The notes beneath the pieces are model-generated. The model had not been told where the DNA came from and ran no database searches. It saw only the letters and a program-made list of their open reading frames with translations. Of a DNA stretch of 64,000 nucleotides, positions 54,116-63,989 are shown one piece after another. Source of the stretch: Nonomuraea montanisoli (lineage in GTDB: Bacteria > Actinomycetota > Actinomycetes > Streptosporangiales > Streptosporangiaceae); assembly GCF_013363975.1 (NCBI RefSeq), contig NZ_JABWGN010000001.1, forward strand, positions 682,001-746,000, in the 5' to 3' direction. Numbering within the stretch: the stretch's first letter is position 1; each line of letters starts with the position of its first letter. The position numbers were made by a program, and so were the translations under genes.

Positions 54116-54877
54116 ATGTGGCAGAGTTCTCACCCCCGGCACACCCAGCGGAGCGCACGGCGCCGGAGTCACCTGGGGGCGCTGGTCTGCCTCATGGCCG
54201 CGCTGTTCTTCGCGGGCGTGCTGCTGGGGACGCGGATGGGCGACGGCGCCGAGCCGACCGGCCACATCTACCTCAGCGAGACCGCGCCGCCCGTCGCCAC
54301 CCCCACGCCGAAGCCGACGCCCAAGCCGGCGCGTCCCCGCGCCGACCGGATCCCCCGCTCCACCACCACGGCCACGGCGATGCCGCGCGGGCGCAGCCGC
54401 GTCCAACCCTCCAAGACGCCGACCGGCGACCTCGTCCCCGGCTACACCGCCGGCGACCCGGTGCGCGTGCTCGGCGGCGACCAGGTCCTGCAGGTCCTGC
54501 CCGCCATGGCCGCGAAGGTCGTCGGCCTCACCAACACCGCCCGTACCCGGCACGGCTGCGCCCCGCTGCGCGTCGACGGCAGGCTCACGCGCTCGGCCCG
54601 GGCCCACTCGACGGAGATGGCCCGCAGCGGCCGCTTCGAGCACGGGTCGCCCGACGGCGCGTCACCGTGGGACCGCATGGAGCGCGCCGGGTACCGCGCC
54701 GGCGCGGCCGAGAACATCGGCCGCGGCTACGCCTCACCGGAGGAGGCCGTGCAGGGCTGGCTCGACAGCCGCGACCACCGCCAGAACATCCTCAACTGCC
54801 GCATCCGGGCCATCGGCGTCGGCGTCGTGTCCGGCCCCGGCGGACCGTGGTGGACGCAGGACTTCGGATATTCCTGA
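54116..54877 (+). CDS. Secreted CAP (SCP/PR1-like) domain protein
   Basis: 253 residues. N-terminal signal/anchor helix (residues 20-40), a Thr/Pro/Lys-rich linker (about 55-105), then the CAP domain (about 128-253): VVGLTNTARTRHGCAPLRVDGRL, ARAHSTEMARSGRFEH, YRAGAAENIGRGYASPEEAVQGWLDSRDHRQNILNC. The His and Glu of the CAP cavity are present and two Cys may form a disulfide. Extracellular. Function in bacteria not established. Followed by two membrane proteins on the same strand. Confidence 0.9.
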   Translation: MWQSSHPRHTQRSARRRSHLGALVCLMAALFFAGVLLGTRMGDGAEPTGHIYLSETAPPVATPTPKPTPKPARPRADRIPRSTTTATAMPRGRSRVQPSKTPTGDLVPGYTAGDPVRVLGGDQVLQVLPAMAAKVVGLTNTARTRHGCAPLRVDGRLTRSARAHSTEMARSGRFEHGSPDGASPWDRMERAGYRAGAAENIGRGYASPEEAVQGWLDSRDHRQNILNCRIRAIGVGVVSGPGGPWWTQDFGYS

Positions 54878-54901
54878 CGACCTCGCGGTAATCTCGCCCG
54901 C

Positions 54902-55873
54902 ATGGGTTTTCCCGACGACAGCGAGAGCAGCACCCAGCGGCTCGCCGGCCGCTTCCGCAGGAAGCGTGACGACGCCCCTGGGCCCGAGGCCGCCCCCACC
55001 CCCGAGACCAGCGCCTTCGCGACCCCCGAGACCAGTGCCTTCGCGACCCCCGAGACCAGCGCCTTCGCGCGTCCGCCGTACCAGGACAAGGCGCCCGCGC
55101 AGCCCGCGCCCGTCGTCGAGGAGCCCCGGCGCCAGGAACGCCGCGCCACGTGGAGCCCGTACGCCGAGGGCCCGAAGTCGCGCGGTCCGCTCTGGTTCAC
55201 CCTGGGCGGCGTCGCGGTGCTCGCCGCGCTCGTGGTCGGGCTGATCATGATGTTCAAGGCCGGCTCCGAGTCGACCGCCATCGCCCCGACCCGCACCTCC
55301 GCGCCGCTGCCGACGACGCCGCCCGGCAAGTTCGGCTACGCGGCCGACCGGTCCACGGACCCCGAGCCGCTCACGGTCAAGGAGCTGTTCCCGACCAAGA
55401 AGTTCGCCTCGTCGGGACACTCGTACGAGATGACCATCACCAGCAAGCTCAAGAAGTGCGGCGACGGCGCGCTCGGCAGCAAGCTGCAGAAGGCCCTCAA
55501 GTCCGGCAAGTGCACCCAGCTCATCCGGGCCAGCTTCCGCGACAAGGCGGGCAAGGTCATCGGGACCGTCGGCGTGGCCAACCTCAAGACCGGGAAGAAC
55601 GCCACCAAGGTCGCCTCCGCCGGCAGCCAGAGCAACTACGTCAAGCCGCTGCCCGGCAAGGACTCGGTCACCAAGCTGGTCGGCTCCGGCAGCGGCGGCG
55701 CCCAGGTGTGGGCGCACGGCCACTACGCGGTCATGATCTGGTTCCAGAACAAGGACGGCAGCAAGCCCGACAAGAAGAGCCAGAAGGCCATCATGGGGGC
55801 GGCCGTCGAGATCACCAAGGCGACGGTGTTCAAGGCGCTCGACCAGCGCTCGCTGACCGGCCACCCTGCCTGA
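54902..55873 (+). CDS. Single-pass membrane protein with extracellular two-Cys domain
   Basis: 323 residues. A charged, Pro-rich cytoplasmic N-terminus contains three perfect 8-residue repeats ATPETSAF (residues about 32-56). One membrane helix (97-118), a Thr/Pro linker, then an extracellular domain (about 145-315) with PLTVKELFPTKKF, two Cys (LKKCGDG, SGKCTQL) and AVMIWFQNKDG. This domain aligns by eye with the C-terminal domain of the next gene product, so the two are paralogues. I recognise no named family. TAATCT seven bases before the ATG suggests a leaderless mRNA. Confidence 0.85.
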   Translation: MGFPDDSESSTQRLAGRFRRKRDDAPGPEAAPTPETSAFATPETSAFATPETSAFARPPYQDKAPAQPAPVVEEPRRQERRATWSPYAEGPKSRGPLWFTLGGVAVLAALVVGLIMMFKAGSESTAIAPTRTSAPLPTTPPGKFGYAADRSTDPEPLTVKELFPTKKFASSGHSYEMTITSKLKKCGDGALGSKLQKALKSGKCTQLIRASFRDKAGKVIGTVGVANLKTGKNATKVASAGSQSNYVKPLPGKDSVTKLVGSGSGGAQVWAHGHYAVMIWFQNKDGSKPDKKSQKAIMGAAVEITKATVFKALDQRSLTGHPA

Positions 55874-55975
55874 AACCCGCCTTTCACCCGACAAGGTCAC
55901 AAAGCACTCACCTGATGCCGCCGGGAACGCCCATACCGCCATGACGATCTCCCGACTCTCGCTAGGCTCGCCCTT

Positions 55976-58900
55976 ATGCGTGGCCAGGAACCTGGGTCTG
56001 AGCACGATCACGGAGACGCCGGCGACCCGGCGGCGCCGGCGACGCCACCGCCGAGCTTCGGCCGGCCCGCTGAGCGACGCGCCTCCTCACCGCCGCCCCC
56101 GTCCCGTGAACCGTCCGACGTGACGGGGCGCGAGCGTCCCCCGTACACGTGGGGCCCACCGCCGCTGCCGTCCTCCACCCGGGGGAGCGGTGAGCAGCCG
56201 GCCACGCCGCCGCCGTACGGTGAGTCGCCTCATGGGCGGTCGCCCTATGGCGGGGGTGGAGAGCACGCGGGCGGCGCGCATCCGTGGGAGGTGCCCGGAG
56301 GAGACGCGGCCCCCTACGACTGGTACGCGGACCCCTCCGCACCCGGCCCCACGCACCCGGAGACGACGGACCCGTCGCGACCGCCGCATGTCGCGTACCC
56401 GGGGCCGAACGCGGGGGCGTCGCACCCGGCGCATCCCACGTCCCCGCAGAGCCCTGCCCAGGCGTTCCCCCAGGGCGGTCCCTCGGCGTTCCCCCAGGGC
56501 GGCGCCCCGGGACATCCGCAGGGCGCGGCCCCGGCCGACGACGCCACGCCGTGGGCCACTCCCGAGCCTGACTCCTGGACCACCGACCCGTCCGCCACCT
56601 GGCCCGCCCCCGAGCCGGGCCCCTGGCACGTACCCGAGCCGGGCCCCTGGCACGTACCCGGCTCTCAGCCTCCCTCGGAGCACCCGACGGGAGCCGCACC
56701 GAACTCACCGGGACAGCCGTCACCGCCGGCACATGCGTATCCCACGTCCCCGACCGACTCGCCGCCCCAGGCGGGATCGCCAGACCGGACGGGACTCACC
56801 GCGCAGGCGGGACCAGACCCGCAGTCGGGAGCAGTCCCGCAGCCGGGAGCAGCCGGTCCTGCCGGGCAGGCGGTCCCTCCCACGCAGGCCGGACCAGCCG
56901 GACAGGCGGGACCGCCCACGCAGGCCGGATCACGGGAGCAGCCTCCGCCCTGGGCGGCCGACCCGGTCGTGCCCGGCGCGCCGCGCTGGGAGCCGCCGCC
57001 TGCCTTCACGGCCGCGGCGGCGGGTATGCAGGTGTGGCCCGCCCCCGTCGCCGACCCGCCCGCCATGCCGCCGTGGCCCGCCGCCACAGGCGAACCCGTG
57101 CCCGGCCTCGACAACGACGAAGCCCTCACCACGGACCGCCCGGCCCCGAACCACCCGACACCGACGGGCCGTCCGGCCTCCGGCGTTCCCGACCCCGCAT
57201 CCGGTTTCGGCACGTCCTCGGGTGCTCCCGCCTTCCCTGGCGCTCCGGCCGCCGGCACCTTCGACCCCAACACCACGGCCCCCCACACGCCGGCGCCTCC
57301 GTACGGCTCCACCGGCCACCCCTCAGGCCCTCACCCCGTGACCCTCCAGAGCGGCGACCGACCACACGCCCCAGGACCCCACGGATCAGGCCCCCAGAGC
57401 TCAGGCCACCAGAGCTCAGGGCCGCACAACTCAGGAGCGCACAGCCCAGGACCGCAGGGGTCGGGACCGCAGGGATCGGGACCGCAGGGATCGGGACCGC
57501 ACCACGTGGGCCCTCAGACCGCCCACACCCCGCCCCCACGCGCCTTCGACCCCAACGCCACGCAGCCGGACGTGTTCGACTCCGACCTGACAGCCCCTCA
57601 CCCCATCGAGGCCGGCCGTCCCCGCGCCGCCCAGCCGACCGGAGCGACGCCAAGCCCCTCAGGCCCTCCGACGGGTCCCGGCGCTCCCCATGAGTCCGCC
57701 GCCCACGGCGGTCCGCACACCCCGGCCTCGGTCACTCCCCAGGGCCCCGCTCAAGGCGGACCGCACACACCCGCGCCCGGTGCTCCTCAGGGGATTGCCC
57801 AAGGCGGACCGCACCCCCCGGTCCCCGGTGTGCCGTCCTCGGCCGCCCCGCACACACCCCACGTCAAGAGCGCCGGCCACACTCCCGGCTCCGCTCCGGC
57901 GGGTTGGCCCGGAGCGGACGCGAACGACACCATCCCCGCCGGACCACACCCGTCCATCCCCGGGGAGACCGTCCCCCACCTGACCCGCCCGGCCACTCCC
58001 GGCGCGCCACCACAGCCCCAGCCGCAGCAGGCTCACTCGCCACAGACCGGCCCTCAGCAGGCTGCCCCCTCCCAAACCGGCCTCTCACAGGCCGGGACAC
58101 CTCAGGCCGGAGCACGTCAGGCCGGGGCACCTCAGGCCGGGGCACCTCAGACCGGGACACCTCAGACCGGGACACCTCAGACCGGCTTCCCGCAGGCCAC
58201 ACCACCGCAGGCTCAGCAAGGCGCCCCTACCGGCATCCACCCCGGCGAGCAGGCAGGCCCCGCCACGCCCTCCGGCGGCCACCCCGCCGCGCCCGGCGAC
58301 TCGTCGCACCACCCCCACGGTGTACGCCCCGCCGAGCCCAACGACGTCCCCGTCTGGCCGCCCGTCGAGCACCACGGCCACCCCCAAGGGGCCACCGCTC
58401 CACAGGCACAGACCGGCGCCCCTCAGGCCACCACGCCCACGACAGGGGGCCCGCACACGCCCGCCACCTCTCCAGGAGGAACCCCCTCACCCGGCGGAAC
58501 CCACCCCGCCCCGGGCCGGCCCACGGCCCCCCACCCGGTCCCCCAGGCCCCAGGCCATCCCACGGCCGCCCACCCCCCGAACGGCCAGACCCCGCTGGGC
58601 CCAGCCGCCCAAGGCCCAGCCGCCCAAGGCCAGACCACGCCTGGCCAGCCCACCTCCGGCCAGGCGGCACAGCAGCAGAGCACTCCCGGACAGCCGGCCC
58701 CCAACGGGCATGACGCCGCCCGCCCGCCCGGCGGCTGGCCGCCCCCGCCCCAGACCGAGGAGCAGCGCCAGGAGGAGCAGCTTCCCGAGCTGCCCTTCGG
58801 CCGCGACATGTGGGGCAGGCCGAGCAACCCGCCGCCCCGCTCCCCGCTCTCGCCCGCGTCGTTCGACCTGCCCGCCTCGGCGCCGACCCGGATCGGCGGT

Positions 58901-59746
58901 CACCCGCTGGGCGCGTTCAAGCAGCCGCCGGCCTCGCCCGCGCCCCCGGCCGCCCAGCCCAGCAAGGCCAAGCGGGCCGTCCTGGCCGTCGTCGGCGTTC
59001 TCGTCCTCGGAGGCGTCGCCACGGGTGGCTTCTTCGCGTACAAGTCGCTGAGCGCGCCCGCGTCCACGGCCGCCGGCAAGCGGACCTCGGCTCCCGCCTC
59101 CGCGCCGCCCTCGTCCGCGCCGACCGGCTCGGCACCGACCGAATCGGCGCCGACCGATTCCGCGCCGACGGCGGCGTCACCCACGGCGAGCACGTCGCCG
59201 GGCGCAACGGCGGCGACCATGCTCGACTCCGAGGCGACGGACAAGCGCAAGCTGTCGCTGTCCGAGGCGTTCGGGGAGAAGAAGGTGGAGGCGGCCGGCA
59301 CCACGTTCTCCCGGGTCGAGACGGACATGGAGAACGACTGCCGCAAGGCCGCCGCGGGACCGTTCGCCGAGGCGCTGCACGACCAGAAGTGCAGCAGGGT
59401 GCTGCGGGCGACGTACGTCGACAGCAAGCGCCGTTACGCAGTGACCAGCGGCATCGCGGTGCTCCCCAGCAAGGACGCCGCCATGCGCGCCGACCAGTCC
59501 AAGAACCTGGGCCGCAACCTGTGGTTCCGCGCCCTCCCGGGCCCCGGCGGCTCCGGCGGCGAGCGCGTGGACATCGCGGGCGGCTACGCGGCGGGCCTGG
59601 TGTGGGGGCGCTACATCGTGTTCAGCTACGCCACCTACGCCGACGGCCACACGCCCGCGGCCAAGGACCGGACGCTGGGCAAGGTGAGCGACGCCTTCCG
59701 CGACGAGATGTCCCTCGTCCTGGAGCGCCGCATCTCCAACGACTGA
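55976..59746 (+). CDS. Very large Pro/Gly/Gln-rich membrane protein, paralogue of preceding gene
   Basis: 1256 residues. Residues about 1-995 are almost entirely low-complexity (Pro, Gly, Ala, Gln, His, Thr) with several internal tandem repeats (EPGPWHVP; GPAGQAGPPTQA; GPQGS; GTPQTGTPQTG). This region should be cytoplasmic because a single membrane helix follows at about 1001-1020 (RAVLAVVGVLVLGGVATGGFFAYK). After a Ser/Pro linker, residues about 1085-1250 form an extracellular domain with NDC and QKC cysteines, homologous by eye to that of the preceding protein. TAGGCT lies seven bases before the ATG with no Shine-Dalgarno. No family recognised. Confidence 0.82.
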   Translation: MRGQEPGSEHDHGDAGDPAAPATPPPSFGRPAERRASSPPPPSREPSDVTGRERPPYTWGPPPLPSSTRGSGEQPATPPPYGESPHGRSPYGGGGEHAGGAHPWEVPGGDAAPYDWYADPSAPGPTHPETTDPSRPPHVAYPGPNAGASHPAHPTSPQSPAQAFPQGGPSAFPQGGAPGHPQGAAPADDATPWATPEPDSWTTDPSATWPAPEPGPWHVPEPGPWHVPGSQPPSEHPTGAAPNSPGQPSPPAHAYPTSPTDSPPQAGSPDRTGLTAQAGPDPQSGAVPQPGAAGPAGQAVPPTQAGPAGQAGPPTQAGSREQPPPWAADPVVPGAPRWEPPPAFTAAAAGMQVWPAPVADPPAMPPWPAATGEPVPGLDNDEALTTDRPAPNHPTPTGRPASGVPDPASGFGTSSGAPAFPGAPAAGTFDPNTTAPHTPAPPYGSTGHPSGPHPVTLQSGDRPHAPGPHGSGPQSSGHQSSGPHNSGAHSPGPQGSGPQGSGPQGSGPHHVGPQTAHTPPPRAFDPNATQPDVFDSDLTAPHPIEAGRPRAAQPTGATPSPSGPPTGPGAPHESAAHGGPHTPASVTPQGPAQGGPHTPAPGAPQGIAQGGPHPPVPGVPSSAAPHTPHVKSAGHTPGSAPAGWPGADANDTIPAGPHPSIPGETVPHLTRPATPGAPPQPQPQQAHSPQTGPQQAAPSQTGLSQAGTPQAGARQAGAPQAGAPQTGTPQTGTPQTGFPQATPPQAQQGAPTGIHPGEQAGPATPSGGHPAAPGDSSHHPHGVRPAEPNDVPVWPPVEHHGHPQGATAPQAQTGAPQATTPTTGGPHTPATSPGGTPSPGGTHPAPGRPTAPHPVPQAPGHPTAAHPPNGQTPLGPAAQGPAAQGQTTPGQPTSGQAAQQQSTPGQPAPNGHDAARPPGGWPPPPQTEEQRQEEQLPELPFGRDMWGRPSNPPPRSPLSPASFDLPASAPTRIGGHPLGAFKQPPASPAPPAAQPSKAKRAVLAVVGVLVLGGVATGGFFAYKSLSAPASTAAGKRTSAPASAPPSSAPTGSAPTESAPTDSAPTAASPTASTSPGATAATMLDSEATDKRKLSLSEAFGEKKVEAAGTTFSRVETDMENDCRKAAAGPFAEALHDQKCSRVLRATYVDSKRRYAVTSGIAVLPSKDAAMRADQSKNLGRNLWFRALPGPGGSGGERVDIAGGYAAGLVWGRYIVFSYATYADGHTPAAKDRTLGKVSDAFRDEMSLVLERRISND

Positions 59747-59753
59747 CCCGGCC

Positions 59754-59850
59754 AAACCGCCCGCACCCCGAACGACCGACCCACCCAAACCGCCCGCACC
59801 TCCAACGGCTGGCCCGGACGAAGCGCCCGCACCTGGAACGGCCCACACGG
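59754..59850. repeat. About 33-bp minisatellite, three copies
   Basis: AAACCGCCCGCACC-type boxes recur at about 59754, 59787 and 59821. They lie between the stop of the 1256-residue protein gene and the convergent truA stop. No reading frame. Confidence 0.75.
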
Positions 59851-59885
59851 CCGCTGCCCACACCTCTCGGGCGGCGGCCGGCCCG

Positions 59886-61001
59886 TCAGAGGGTGCGTAC
59901 GCGTCGCGTCGCGGCGGCGCGTACCGCCAGCTCCTCCGCCGGCGGGTAACGGACCTCCTCCAGGCACAGGCCGTGGGCGGGCGCGACATGCACCCCGCTG
60001 TCCCGTACGGCCCCCGCCAGCACCTGCCCCGGCCACGCGACCGGCCGGCGACCATCGCCCACGGCCAGCAGCGCGCCCACGAGCGCCCGCACCATCGAGT
60101 GGCAGAACGCGTCAGCCACCACGGTCGCCACCAGCAGCCCGTCCTCCTGCCGCACCCACCGCAGCCGGTGCAGCTCGCGGATCGTGGTGGCCCCCTCGCG
60201 CTTCTTGCAGAACGCCGCGAAGTCGTGCTCGCCCAGCAGCCGCTCGGCGGCGGCGTTCATGGCGTCGAGGTCCAGCGGGCGGTTGTGCCATACGACCTCG
60301 CGCCGCCGCAGCGGGTCTCCCCCGCCGGGCGCGTCGGTCACCCGGTACGCGTACCGGCGGGACAGAGCGGAGAAACGCGCGTCAAAGCCCTCAGAAGCCA
60401 CGGAGACCCGATGAACCCGTACATCAGGCGGAAGTACCCCAGCCAGCCGTCGCACGAGCGTGGCGAGGCGCTCATCCACGTCCAGCGGCAACTCCTCGAC
60501 CGCCGCCTCGCCGTCGGCGTCCTGCCCCGCGCCCTCCCCAGCGGCGTCCGGCCGCGCATCCTCTCCGTCGACGCCCCGACCCACATCGTCTCCGTCGACG
60601 CCCGGACCCACATCGTCTCCATCGGCATCCGGGCCCGCGCGCTCCGCGGTGACCGCGAGATCCCCGCCACCCGCCGGCACCGGCCCCTCCCCGCCGACCG
60701 ATCCGGCCGCTACGACCGATCCCCCACCGACGACCGATCCCGCGCCGGCGGCCGGGCGGCGGCGGTTGCGGTCGAGCTCGGACAGACAGCCCACCGCGAC
60801 ATCCACGTGCGCCACCTGGTGCCGCGCGTGCACCCCGGCGTCGGTCCGTCCCGCCACCGTCAGCGCGGGCGGGCCGGCCAGGCGCAGGATCCGGCCGAGC
60901 GCCTGCTCGATCTCCCCCTGGACGGTACGCCGCCCCGGCTGGCGGGCCCAGCCGGAGAAATCGGTGCCGTCGTACCCGAGGTCGAGGCGGAGCCTTACCA
61001 C
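59886..61001 (-). CDS. truA: tRNA pseudouridine(38-40) synthase TruA with large insert
   Basis: 371 residues from GTG 61001 with GGGGAGG upstream. TruA core: [30 protein letters not shown], catalytic Asp54 in [28 protein letters not shown] and [17 protein letters not shown]. Between core strands, residues about 82-168 are a Gly/Asp/Ala-rich low-complexity insert with a 9-residue repeat ([18 protein letters not shown]) absent from the ~270-residue family members. The catalytic residues are intact, so activity is expected. Follows rplQ on the minus strand after a 119-bp gap. Confidence 0.93.
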   Translation of the reverse strand: MVRLRLDLGYDGTDFSGWARQPGRRTVQGEIEQALGRILRLAGPPALTVAGRTDAGVHARHQVAHVDVAVGCLSELDRNRRRPAAGAGSVVGGGSVVAAGSVGGEGPVPAGGGDLAVTAERAGPDADGDDVGPGVDGDDVGRGVDGEDARPDAAGEGAGQDADGEAAVEELPLDVDERLATLVRRLAGVLPPDVRVHRVSVASEGFDARFSALSRRYAYRVTDAPGGGDPLRRREVVWHNRPLDLDAMNAAAERLLGEHDFAAFCKKREGATTIRELHRLRWVRQEDGLLVATVVADAFCHSMVRALVGALLAVGDGRRPVAWPGQVLAGAVRDSGVHVAPAHGLCLEEVRYPPAEELAVRAAATRRVRTL

Positions 61002-61120
61002 GAGTTACCTCCCCGAGCCGCGCACCAGCACGGCAGAAATCACCACAGAACCACGGAAACGCGAACCGGGCCCGGCACCCCGTGAGGGAGCCGGGCCCGC
61101 GACATCTGCGGCCTGAAGGA

Positions 61121-61672
61121 TCAGGCCTCGTCCTTCTTCGCCTCGGCCGAAGCGTCGGCGTCGGCGGCCTCGGCGGCGGGCGCCTCGTCGGCGGCCTGAG
61201 CCTCGGCGGGAGCCTCGGTCTCCTCCGCCGGAGCCTCGTCCTCGGCCTTCGCCGGAGCGGCGGCCGGGGCAGCGGCGGCGGGGGCCTCGGAGCGGGAGAC
61301 GCGAACCGGGTTCAGCGGCTCGGTCACCAGCTCGATGACCGCCATCGGAGCGTTGTCACCCTTGCGCGGCCCCACCTTGGTGATGCGGGTGTAGCCGCCC
61401 GGACGCTCGGCGAACGTCGTCGCGAGCTCCGTGAACAGGTGGTGGACGACGCCCTTGTCCTTGACGACCTCGAGGACCTGGCGACGGTTGTGGATGTCGC
61501 CCTTCTTCGCCTTGGTGATCAGGCGCTCCGCCACCGGGCGGAGGCGCTTGGCCTTGGCAACCGTGGTGCGGATCTTGCCGTGGCGGAACAGGTCCGTGGC
61601 CAGGTTGGCCAGGATCAGCCGCTCGTGGGCAGGGCTGCCGCCAAGACGTGCGCCCTTGGTGGGCTTGGGCAT
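61121..61672 (-). CDS. rplQ: 50S ribosomal protein L17
   Basis: 183 residues with AAGGAG before the ATG. The first 120 residues are standard L17 ([71 protein letters not shown]). A roughly 60-residue Ala/Glu-rich C-terminal extension follows, common in actinobacteria. Located 149 bp after rpoA. The gap contains two GC-rich stem-loops (for example GGCACCC/GGGTGCC near 61733). Confidence 0.97.
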   Translation of the reverse strand: MPKPTKGARLGGSPAHERLILANLATDLFRHGKIRTTVAKAKRLRPVAERLITKAKKGDIHNRRQVLEVVKDKGVVHHLFTELATTFAERPGGYTRITKVGPRKGDNAPMAVIELVTEPLNPVRVSRSEAPAAAAPAAAPAKAEDEAPAEETEAPAEAQAADEAPAAEAADADASAEAKKDEA

Positions 61673-61821
61673 TGCGTTCTCCTTGTGAGTTAACCCGCTC
61701 CGGCCGTACCAGGTACCGGAGTCGGGCCGGAGGCACCCGTCGGGTGCCGTCCGTTCCTGTCACACCCGCGCGGGCGGACGAGCCGCCCGGCGCGGGAGGG
61801 GTGCGAGAGACCTCGCGAGGC

Positions 61822-62838
61822 TCAGTACTGCTCGGTCTCGACGTACGCGCTGTCGTCGTCGTCGTAACCGGCGCCGGCCACCGCGCTCGGGTCGAACCCG
61901 GGCGGGGAGTCCTTGAGCGCCAGCGACATCTCGTGCAGCTTCTGCTTGACCTCTTCGATCGACTTGGCGCCGAAGTTCCTGATGTCCAGCAGGTCCTGCT
62001 CGCTGCGGGCGACGAGCTCACCCACGGTGTGGATGCCCTCGCGCTTGAGGCAGTTGTAGGACCGGACGGTCAGGTTGAGCTCCTCGATCGGCAGCGCCAG
62101 GTCGGCCGCCAGGGCGGCGTCGGTCGGCGACGGGCCGATGTCGATGCCCTCGGCCTCGACGTTGAGCTCGCGGGCCAGGCCGAACAGCTCGACGAGGGTC
62201 TTACCGGCGGAGGCCACCGCGTCGCGGGGCTTCATGGCCGGCTTGGTCTCGACGTCCAGGATGAGGCGGTCGAAGTCGGTGCGCTGCTCGACTCGGGTGG
62301 CCTCGACCTTGTAGGTGACCTTGAGCACCGGCGAGTAGATGGAGTCGATCGGGATGCGACCGATCTCCTGGCCGGGCTGCTTGTTCTGCGCGGCGGAGAC
62401 GTAGCCGCGACCGCGCTCGACGGTCAGCTCCATCTCCAGCTTCGCCTTGCCGTTCAGCGTGGCGATGCGCAGCTCCGGGTTGTGCACCTCGACACCGGCC
62501 GGCGGCGCGATGTCGGCGGCGGTGACCTCGCCGGGGCCCTGCTTGCGCAGGTACATCACGACCGGCTCGTCGTGCTCCGAGGAGACGACCAGTTCCTTGA
62601 GGTTGAGGATGATGTCGGTGACGTCTTCCTTGACCCCGGGAACGGTCGAGAACTCGTGCAGCACGCCCTCGATCCGGATGCTCGTCACGGCCGCGCCCGG
62701 AATGGACGACAGCAGCGTGCGGCGGAGCGAGTTGCCGATGGTGTAGCCGAAGCCCGGCTCCAGCGGCTCGATGATGAACCGGGACCGGGTGTCGTCGATC
62801 GACTCTTCGAGAAGAGTCGGACGCTGAGCGATCAGCAT
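61822..62838 (-). CDS. rpoA: RNA polymerase alpha subunit
   Basis: 338 residues. N-terminal dimerisation domain ([51 protein letters not shown]) and C-terminal DNA-binding domain ([51 protein letters not shown]) are complete, with an acidic tail. GGGGAG precedes the ATG. Part of rpsK-rpsD-rpoA-rplQ. Confidence 0.98.
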   Translation of the reverse strand: MLIAQRPTLLEESIDDTRSRFIIEPLEPGFGYTIGNSLRRTLLSSIPGAAVTSIRIEGVLHEFSTVPGVKEDVTDIILNLKELVVSSEHDEPVVMYLRKQGPGEVTAADIAPPAGVEVHNPELRIATLNGKAKLEMELTVERGRGYVSAAQNKQPGQEIGRIPIDSIYSPVLKVTYKVEATRVEQRTDFDRLILDVETKPAMKPRDAVASAGKTLVELFGLARELNVEAEGIDIGPSPTDAALAADLALPIEELNLTVRSYNCLKREGIHTVGELVARSEQDLLDIRNFGAKSIEEVKQKLHEMSLALKDSPPGFDPSAVAGAGYDDDDSAYVETEQY

Positions 62839-62897
62839 GGGGTTCTCCCCTGGTCGTGTGGCGACCGCTATATGACGCCACTCCGATATACAGCCTA

Positions 62898-62925
62898 AAT
62901 GGCGTACGGCGGGCCGTACGCCATT
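62898..62925. other. 13-bp perfect hairpin between rpsD and rpoA
   Basis: AATGGCGTACGGC and GCCGTACGCCATT pair around GG. It lies in the 100-bp gap within the operon, where it may attenuate transcription into rpoA or mark a processing site. No U-run. Confidence 0.7.
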
Positions 62926-62938
62926 CAGCGGGCGAGGA

Positions 62939-63565
62939 CTACTTGGAGTAGTACTCGACGATCAGCTGCTCCTGGACCTGGGTGTCGATCTGCTGGCGGA
63001 CCGGCAGCTGGTGAACCAGGACGCGGAGCTTCTCCGGCACGACGCCCAGCCAGGCCGGGACGGTGCGCTCGCCGGCGGTGGCGCGGGCCACCTCGTACGG
63101 CATGAGGCTGCGCTTGTTCTCGCGGACCTCGATGATGTCGTGCTCGCGCACGCGGTACGACGGGATGTCGACCTTCTTGCCGTTCACCAGGAAGTGGCCG
63201 TGACGGACCTGCTGGCGGGCGGCGTCGCGCGACTGGGCGAAACCGGCGCGGTAGACGACGTTGTCGAGGCGGGTCTCCAGGATCTGGAGCAGCACCTCAC
63301 CCGTCTTGCCGGTCTTGCGGGTGGCTTCCTCGTAGTAGTTGTGGAACTGCTTCTCGAGGACGCCGTAGATACGACGGGTCTTCTGCTTCTCGCGAAGCTG
63401 AAGCTGGTACTCGGACTCCTTCGGACGTCCGCGACCGTGCTCACCCGGCGGGTAGGGACGGATCTCGATGGGGCACTTGGCGGACTCGCACTTGCTGCCC
63501 TTCAGGAAGAGCTTCGTCTTCTCGCGACGGCAGAGCTTGCAGTCCGCGCCCGTGTAACGAGCCAT
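62939..63565 (-). CDS. rpsD: 30S ribosomal protein S4, four-cysteine (C+) form
   Basis: 208 residues. The N-terminus [34 protein letters not shown] carries Cys9, Cys12, Cys26 and Cys31, a zinc-binding arrangement. The rest ([80 protein letters not shown]) is standard S4. It initiates 30S assembly. GGAG precedes the ATG. Many actinobacteria encode a Cys-free S4 at this locus. Confidence 0.97.
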   Translation of the reverse strand: MARYTGADCKLCRREKTKLFLKGSKCESAKCPIEIRPYPPGEHGRGRPKESEYQLQLREKQKTRRIYGVLEKQFHNYYEEATRKTGKTGEVLLQILETRLDNVVYRAGFAQSRDAARQQVRHGHFLVNGKKVDIPSYRVREHDIIEVRENKRSLMPYEVARATAGERTVPAWLGVVPEKLRVLVHQLPVRQQIDTQVQEQLIVEYYSK

Positions 63566-63584
63566 TTCTCAATATCTCCTGGGA

Positions 63585-63989
63585 TCAGACGCGGCGGCGC
63601 TTCGGCGGACGGCAGCCGTTGTGCGGGACCGGGGTGACGTCCTGGATCGACCCGACCTCGAGGCCGGTGGCCTGGAGGGAACGGATCGCGGTCTCGCGGC
63701 CGGAGCCCGGACCCTTGACGAAGACGTCGACCTTCCGCATGCCGTGCTCCATGGCGCGGCGGGCGGCGTTCTCGGCGGCCATCTGGGCGGCGAACGGGGT
63801 GGACTTACGGGAGCCCTTGAAACCCACGTGGCCGGCGCTGGCCCAGGAGATCACGTTCCCGTTGGGGTCGGTGATCGAAACGATCGTGTTGTTGAACGTG
63901 CTCTTGATGTGGGCGTGCCCATGAGCGACGTTCTTCTTCTCCTTGCGGCGCACCTTCTTCGGCGCACCCTGACGGCTCTTAGGAGGCAT
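63585..63989 (-). CDS. rpsK: 30S ribosomal protein S11
   Basis: 134 residues, complete ([45 protein letters not shown] to [10 protein letters not shown]). Platform protein of the 30S subunit. GAAGG lies just before the ATG. It is followed by rpsD after 19 bp. The upstream gene (expected rpsM) lies beyond the window. Confidence 0.98.
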   Translation of the reverse strand: MPPKSRQGAPKKVRRKEKKNVAHGHAHIKSTFNNTIVSITDPNGNVISWASAGHVGFKGSRKSTPFAAQMAAENAARRAMEHGMRKVDVFVKGPGSGRETAIRSLQATGLEVGSIQDVTPVPHNGCRPPKRRRV

